From the NCBI RefSeq assembly GCF_040183065.1, contig NC_091119.1, forward strand, positions 107,969,763-108,033,762: DNA of 64,000 nt, given 5' to 3'. Under the pieces are notes generated by a model that saw only the letters and a program-made list of their open reading frames with translations, ran no database searches and had not been told where the DNA came from. Below are positions 57,309 to 64,000 of this stretch, one piece after another. Each line of letters starts with the position of its first letter. Position 1 is the first letter of the stretch. The DNA comes from Periplaneta americana. Taxonomy: Eukaryota > Arthropoda > Insecta > Blattodea > Blattidae. The position numbers and the translations under genes were made by a program.

Positions 57309-60254
57309 CCCTGTTCCTGAAAATGAAGGCCGCAGATAAAATTTACTGAATATTTCTTCCCCCTCCAGAATTAAATTCTGAAGCTAGCATAATGGGGTCG
57401 TGCACTTGGGTTTGTTCATTTTCCACCTGCAATTCATACATCCAGGATCACCAATATTCCATCATTACTTCATTAATATCTCCACAACTGACACTCCTTC
57501 TGCATATTATAGGGGCTTTATATCTGAACAGACACATGAGGTGAATGAAGAGTAAGAAAAAGACTTCTGCAGTTTAAAAATGTGAAACGAATTAATAAAG
57601 TTGAATTGGTTCTTACTTTACAACTGTTATGTTTACATCTATAGGAAGCCTATAGTTTTAAATAGCTGTGAATTTCGAGCAGAATTTTGATATTAGAATA
57701 TATAAAACTGAACTTTAATGAACACGTCTTCTTTTGCCTACCAAGATTTAGGCCTTCAGGGCATGTTTCGAGATTCAGAATTTTGCTCTATAGTAAAATG
57801 TTAGCTTGGGAAGCCTCAATTTATCAATTTTTTTTAAAACGATATTTCCATTTTATTTGGTAATACTCAGGGCCGAGTATTTATGGAGATCGCGAAAATC
57901 ACGATATAATAGACATACAATAGATGTTTGCTAATATTTAAGAATTTAGTGATTCTGATTAATTATATGCGGATAAAACAATCGTGACAAATCGCAAAAT
58001 AGAGATTAATAGCGAAATATGAACACATTCACGAATTATTACTATTGCGACGTTTAAAAGGGAATTTCATATTCTGAGTTTTTTAATTTTTTTTTTCACT
58101 TGAATTTGTTATATATCCAAGTAGCCCACATTACATGGTATTCCAGTGTTCTGATTACGTTAGTGAACTCAAAAGACGGAGAATTTAACATTTCACTAAT
58201 AATTTGAAAAGTGTTAATTTGAGGGCTTGCAAGTTTTTTTTTTTTCTTTTTCGTTTTTAATGAATGGGTGTTAAATATAGTCTCAATCTAACAAATATTG
58301 TCTATTGGCCATACCGCACCTTTACTAGAATCCAATGAACCTTTAATGTTAATTATTTGGAAAATAATATTCATTTTCCAAAGTAATTGTATTTCCAAAA
58401 TTTCCATTAATCTCCGTCAAGAGTACAAATGAATCTTCAAAAATCTCCGCCGACACCAATATTAAAACACACAAATGGTAAAATTAATCTCCATAAATAC
58501 CTGCCCCTGGTAATACTCAACATCATCCACTCTATTACATATTTCTAAGTCTTCTCAATTCCTTTTGTTGAAAATTTTATCTCTTCGAGTTACGTTACGC
58601 TGGTACTTGAGAAAACAAGCTCAGCAAGATGGAGAAAGCATTATTGAGGTATTGATAAAAATCCAGAGATCAAGTTCGGTAGACTAGCAGTGGAACTTAG
58701 ATTCCGAATTCCTTGGTGGGTCTCGTTAATGGCGACTGTATCTCTCACAGGCCCTATTATTTCGTAAGAAAAATACTGAAGACGTCTACTGATATATTAA
58801 TTCGTTAGATGTGCTATAATAGCGTTTAAAATAAATTACAATGGGATAAAATCACAGCGCAATTATTTCACTGCAGAAAGGACGACATTTCGATTGAGGG
58901 CACAAGGGAGGGAAGGAGAAGTTGTACAACCTGAAGAAAAATGTTAAGTTTTGCTGAGATTATTTGTAGAGAGACAATCGTTTGCACGACGAGCAGTGGA
59001 ATGTGTTAGTTTTAGTTCTAGAAAATGCTGAGGCGTTGAGTTGTGGGTGTTTACGCACCTGGAGCCGCGGAAAGGCGTCGAATATGGGTCGTGCTGGTAT
59101 TTTTAACACACAAACACACAGCCACCAACTACACTGCTGCCAACTGTGACACCCTGGGACATCCGTTCGCGATCAGAACTTCTTAGAATGTCATATATAC
59201 TCCAATGGATTTTGTGCGCTAAATTTCAAAATAAATTCAAATCCGTCTTTAAAAATTAACATTCGGAATCATTAATTAAATGACCACGCGCAGTTAGTCT
59301 TCATTCTGAAGACTTCAATTTTTTTAATCGGTCATTTAATGACGTTGCATATATCGTCGGCGAAATTGTTGATAGATGGTACACGGCGATATGAGTCTGA
59401 AGATTTGCATTCGCGTTATAGTTTTGGATAAACTCTGAAAAACCCAACCACGTAATCAGCGCGAGTGGAAGTCGAACACAGCTTTGGAGTGCTAGTACAA
59501 TTCTCTAAATCCAGAGCTAAGCCAAAAATCGACTATATTCTTCAGAATATAAATTTCATGAAATCCATAGGCGAACTTTCTAAGGAAATCACGAGTATAT
59601 CTGGAGTTGAGAGAGCTATTCTTGAGTATTATGATTTTTCACGATCACTTTCATGTTCCTAGTTACCACGAATATTTTTTATATAAGCCAAATTTTTTAT
59701 AAAGAGGAAAGGAATTATCTGACATTTCCGTGTTCTATATTTAACAGCTAGTCGTTTTAAACTTCATGAAATACTGCTAAATACCGTATTTTATCACATT
59801 AACCCTTCCATCGCATAATTTCTTCATTAATATTTCTCTTTGAAAAAATTATTTTACTTTTATTAGGAATATTCCACTACACAATGGTTCTTCTTCGACC
59901 CAAATCAATCTGCTTTCGCAAAATGTCTCTGTCCATAGCATCATCAGCACATAGTACTTTTCTTTGCATGCTCTGTCGAACTCCAATTAAATTAATATCA
60001 CATATCCTTCCTTTCAACCCTCAACCCGGTATTTAAAATGCCCGGTGCTAAGCGCTGAAGCAGTATTTAAATCCCCTAGTAGAATTAATTTACGTGACGT
60101 CACTATTTATTTATATTTTCGAAATAGTTAAACATAATACAACCATATGACAGTAAAAACATACTTTCGCAAAACACTAAAAAACTGTATGAAAATATCT
60201 CCAATAGATTACGAACTGTGGCCAGTTTTGAGTAATCGTTCATGATGCATACAC
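57309..60254. other. Intergenic, nothing recognised
   Basis: AT-rich. A 65-codon frame at 59465 (VEHSFGVLVQFSKSRAKPKI...) has a slight look of a hAT dimerisation region but cannot be assigned. Confidence 0.5.
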
Positions 60255-61681
60255 ATCAACGAGTTAGATACTATAGAGAGGCTGAAGACCTCTGATAAGC
60301 GCTCACTGCGGAGGCCAACAGTACTATGGATCGTTCCCTAAAAAACATGGCGGTCTATAGTACCGCCAGCCTCCGCAAGGAGTGCTTATCAAAGGTACAC
60401 TGCAACGAGTTGGTACATGTATTATATTTTTCAGATACATCAATATTTAATTTAAACATTTCGCTATAGGTTTTGTAAAAAGCTGATTTATAAATGAAAA
60501 AGTAATAATTAAGACTTTAAAATTTCCAAAAATGTCTCATTCCCTCGGATTTAAGTGAAATGTATCGTAAATCATAATATTCGTTGCTGGATAATTAAAC
60601 CCTCTCAATACAGGTACCACTGCCGCAGAGAATATAAGATAAGACGGACTGAGCATAAGCGAAATATCTGTATTAATAAGTTTGTACCATCAAGAGTTTA
60701 GTATTTATTGTGTTTATAGGGCCTACTCCAATTTTATTTTTATTAATGCCTAGGGCTCTTTTTGTTAACAAAGAGGAAAGTTAGCACTTGCATCACACAC
60801 AATTTGTCATTATTGTTCAAAATAATGTAAGAACAGTTTTATTCTGCGAAAGCCTCTGCCTAGTTGCGAGACACGTTGAGATCAATATTTGTTTCAAATT
60901 ATATTAGACTACACGATGTCTCCATCACGCGAAAAGAAGTGTACCTAGCTGTGGCTCCTGTTGTTTCTGATAACAATGTTAATCTTAAGTATCTTATCGT
61001 TTCAATAAATGTGGTGAGTTATGATCATGAGTAACTTTCTATTAGTGTCATTCTTTAATTATTATGTTGCATGCTAAGAGGTTATTTGTAGTTTTAATAA
61101 TTGCAGTTTTCAAAAGTTCTCTGTGTTAATTCCAATTTCAAATGAATTTTTCTCAATAACTTAATTACTGGATATTTTTTTAAATTTTCGCCACTACCTT
61201 TGCTATATTTTACTCCTATTAGTTACATACGTCGTCTCTCTTGAAATCACCTGGTGAGCACTGAATTACATAATTTCATATTAGGTTAGATTAGCTGTAA
61301 GGTAATTAAATTTGTGACGAAGTCAAAAAATTATTCATTTTTCTTCTGCCGATTAAATTCATCCGTCTTTAGGTGCTTTGCTTTGGTAGCATCGAGTATA
61401 GCTTGTCATTTAATATCTGGGCTATATTTAGTGAAACTAATAAAACATAGGCCTACAGCTGTTATAAAACGTAAAGTTTTGTGTGTATTTTACTTTTTAC
61501 TTATTAACATGATCTTAATATGTAACTCAATTCACAATAATACTAACTTCATCACAGTCATTTCCTACAACATCCGAGCCACGCCCCTTTGTTTTGACTA
61601 ACCGAAACATGGCGGACCAATGTTCAATTGTCTTCAACTTTCTGAGGTATTTGTCCTCTCTATAGTATCTAACTCGTTGAT
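60255..61681. mobile_element. Element with 27-bp inverted ends and ACAC flanks
   Basis: ATCAACGAGTTAGATACTAT (then AGAGAGG) at 60255 is mirrored perfectly at 61655-61681. 4-bp flanks ACAC lie at 60251-60254 and 61682-61685. A subterminal palindrome at 60291-60406 pairs GATAAGCGCTCACTGCGGAG with CTCCGCAAGGAGTGCTTATC. ACATGGCGG occurs near both ends. No transposase frame is visible, so it would be a non-autonomous DNA transposon of unknown superfamily. Confidence 0.7.
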
Positions 61682-61685
61682 ACAC

Positions 61686-62499
61686 ATGTATACAAGCTAC
61701 AGAACTAACCTAGAAAGCTCGTACACGCGTACGACAAACCGGCCTAGAGTGTTAATAACATACCACTGAAAGGACACTGAATTTCTCTTCAACCACGGAA
61801 GTTCACAATGTTCTCCTCTTGCTTCCACACACGCATGCACTCGTCGGATCATGGACTGTCGCACCCTTTCAAATGCTCCCACACGGTATCGACTTGTATC
61901 GATAACATCATCAGATTATCTAACAAAATTAATATTATTATCGGTTACAAACTTAAGTTAAGTTGTTGGATTGCTCCTCGAAACGCGTTGAACGTAAACT
62001 TTCTTCGTTATGAGTTCTGAATTGATTAAAGTTTCAACACTTGCTACCAAGCTGACAATATCTAACATGTTTCATTATGTTCTTTTATTAATAATTAAAA
62101 AAAAAACAAGAATTTTCGAACATATGTTTATATGAACTTTTTTTCTTGTTTTGGTGTGAGAAACATCCCCCCCCCCCCAAGGTTTGTCAAAGTATTTCTG
62201 AAACACTCTGTATATAAAATATCATTAACAGAATTTGGAGTAATTTCAACGATCCTTCATGAAGCTTTAAAATGCAGGTTTCTAAAAAATTTAAATTTTG
62301 AGTTGTCTCTCTTTTTAACTGGGCCGTGGATATGCATATATACGTGAAAATGGGAAAGAAAACTCAGAAATTTTCCAAATACTCATTTTATATATTATAG
62401 TAGTAATTAAAAATGTATTTTGAAAATTTGTTAAGTTGTTGCGATTTAAATAAAAAAATATATTATATTTTTCTATCTCCTAGGATCACTGAAATACTA
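61686..62499. other. Intergenic, nothing recognised
   Basis: AT-rich sequence with no supported gene or repeat. Confidence 0.5.
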
Positions 62500-63175
62500 T
62501 AGGGAGGTTAAATAGTTTTGGGAACAGGAAGAATATATTAGACTAAATTCGAGGGAAGAGAGAACAGGAATGGCATGGTGGAGATTAGGTATCTGGAAGC
62601 TCAAGAATAAGAGAGGGAACGTAGAGAAGGATAAATGTCCTTTGTGTGGACTAGCGGAAGATGCAATGCATATTGCGTTTGAGAAACAGTTGGGTGGATA
62701 AAAAAAATGTCTACAAATAAACGCTATAGTAGCTTATAAAAATGAATGGTCCCCTTAACGCCAGCAGTCTGCATAAATTAGGAAAATTTCTTTTTAGAGT
62801 TAAAATTAGATGGGAAGAGAAAGTCAAAGCTCTAACGAATATGGAATTATAAATGTTGAGTAGTCGGACACGATAGGAAACTACGAAAAGTAGTCAATGA
62901 AGTTAACAGAATAATTTTTAAGAGATTGAGTATAGAAGTGAAAAAGCTAAAGTAAGAGTTTTAAATACAAGAGCTATACTTATTATTAGTTTATTATTAT
63001 TATTATTATTATTATTATCATTATTATTATTAGGACGTACAGAGGATACTTATAGGTTCAATATGTAGTTGTTCTTGTAATGTTTGTATAGAAAGTGATG
63101 GCGGATTAAGAACTGGAACACATCTAACCCGCCATGACGTGAACAAAGATTGATGAAATAAATAAAATATAAATA
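62500..63175 (+). mobile_element. LINE 3' end (third type)
   Basis: Plus-strand frame SREERTGMAWWRLGIWKLKN, then EKDKCPLCGLAEDAMHIAFE, is the C-terminal C-x2-C...H tail of an insect LINE RT protein. It is followed by a 3' UTR with a (TTA)n tract (62983-63032) and an end rich in AAATAAATAAAA. Stops follow the knuckle, and everything upstream is missing. Confidence 0.75.
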
Positions 63176-63884
63176 AATATAAATATTTTTCTATCTGAAC
63201 TGTTTATCATTTTCAGCTCAAAACAAAGTAATGATACAACAATAATTTACCTCTAACAGATCAGAATAGCGAAAAATTGCCAAGAAATGCAAGAATCTAT
63301 AAAGACTGCACATACCACGTAGCAGTGATTTATTTACCTTGACTCAGTTTTGTAATCGAGGGTAAATGTATGAAGGAATAAATGTATGGATGAATCTTAT
63401 TAATTAAATCATAGCAAGAAAATATTCAGATAGCCTTACATCTGAATACGGAACCCCTGTCAAGGTTCGAGGTGCTGATACAGATCTCTTCTAATTGGAT
63501 ACCCTTAAAATTCACCATAATTAAAAGAATATTAATACGCAGGCTTGTTAGTGAGTTACAAATTGAATATCAGTCCGAAACAAAAGGTGCATCAGTGTTC
63601 GAATGAAGTCCCCAGTGCAACACTTGTGCGGAGATGCCGCCATTTTGCAACTGCTGCTTATTTTTCGCTGTGCGCACATGGTAATACTACTGTCTAGTAA
63701 TGTTAGCTTCAGGCGTCTCATTCATTTAAGTCGCTACTTCAATTTGTAACCTACTGACTCTCCTCGTATGTGTAGCAAATTTGAGCTGTAGTGCTGTTTC
63801 ACTTGTTATTACTGTTAATAGACAGTACAAATATCACGCACTCAATTATGTGAGGTTATAATTATATTATCTATTCTGTTGCAG
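63176..63884 (+). promoter_or_regulatory. Region upstream of tropomyosin coding exon
   Basis: AT-rich. GATGCCGCCATTTTGCAACT at 63633-63652 contains an inverted Pho/YY1-type element (AAAATGGCGGC on the minus strand) and may mark a nearby transcription start. The last bases, CTGTTGCAG, form a good acceptor for the exon at 63885. Confidence 0.35.
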
Positions 63885-64000
63885 TTGTAAGTTTCTTGAA
63901 CAGAGGGGGAGAAACAACAAGCAGCCACCATGGACGCGATCAAGAAGAAGATGCAGGCCATGAAAATGGAGAAGGACAGTGCCATGGACAAGGCCGACAC
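63885..64000 (+). CDS. Tm2: Tropomyosin (Tm2 type), first coding exon, cut by window end
   Basis: Tropomyosin is a coiled-coil protein lying along actin filaments; in muscle it gates myosin access with troponin. A 45-base untranslated leader follows an acceptor (CTGTTGCAG|) and runs to ATG at 63930, in the strong context GCCACCATGG. The 23 visible codons read MDAIKKKMQAMKMEKDSAMD plus KAD. The first heptads MDAIKKKMQAMK are universal in arthropod tropomyosins. The DKAD continuation fits the Drosophila Tm2 type (DKADTCE) and not Tm1, which has ERALVCE there. The true 5' end must lie upstream, possibly at the 41.5 kb or 54.1 kb island. Nothing downstream can be seen. Confidence 0.95.

Noticed and set aside
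59465-59662. Conserved 65-codon protein
   Set aside because: A faint resemblance to a transposase dimerisation region was noted, but there are too few matching residues to name it, and no ends or other domains.
1-64000. Retrovirus-like, Polinton or other capsid-bearing elements
   Set aside because: No protease, integrase, capsid or envelope signature and no long terminal direct repeats were found. The RNase H domains seen belong to LINEs.

Overview
The window is animal nuclear DNA, almost certainly from an insect and most likely a cockroach or termite (Blattodea). It is AT-rich, and its genes are split by GT-AG introns. It carries arthropod SINEs with tRNA-like heads, LINE 3' ends, mariner, Tc1, hAT and PIF-type remnants, and long microsatellites. 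The order is inferred from the tropomyosin N-terminus and the repeat types, not from a database match. No bacterial operon, CRISPR array or recognisable retrovirus-like element was seen.

Three host genes can be supported. (1) 255-15622, minus strand: six in-phase exons encode the first 339 residues of a YTHDC2-type protein, with an R3H domain followed by a DExH RNA helicase core. The gene runs off the left edge. (2) 18352-22326, plus strand: a complete three-exon COX16 gene (cytochrome c oxidase assembly factor, 109 aa). Its 5' end faces that of YTHDC2 across about 1.5 kb. (3) 63885-64000, plus strand: the first coding exon of a Tm2-type tropomyosin, which runs off the right edge.

The roughly 41 kb between COX16 and tropomyosin has no recognisable coding exon and is packed with mobile-element debris. 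GC-rich, promoter-like islands at about 31.9-32.1, 41.1-41.5 and 54.0-54.2 kb could be untranslated first exons; the 41.5 kb one ends in a consensus splice donor.

The repeats have readable histories. At 11.5-15.4 kb a dead mariner-like element surrounds LINE fragments, one LINE sits inside another, and each LINE has its own target-site duplication. At 27.75-28.13 kb a hAT-type MITE (8-bp duplication) splits a copy of another MITE family whose other copies have perfect 7-bp duplications. At 49.4-50.5 kb a hAT-like element carries a SINE. Other structures are a 171-bp near-perfect palindrome, a 98-bp-arm hairpin, an exact-length 118-bp tandem duplication, a 1.16-kb TACA array with higher-order structure, and a 1.4-kb element with 27-bp terminal repeats.

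The genes are unrelated housekeeping or structural genes and show no sign of acting together. The most biologically interesting point is that this insect YTHDC2 keeps intact ATPase motifs, which the Drosophila relative Bgcn is known to lack. I found no convincing new multi-gene system.
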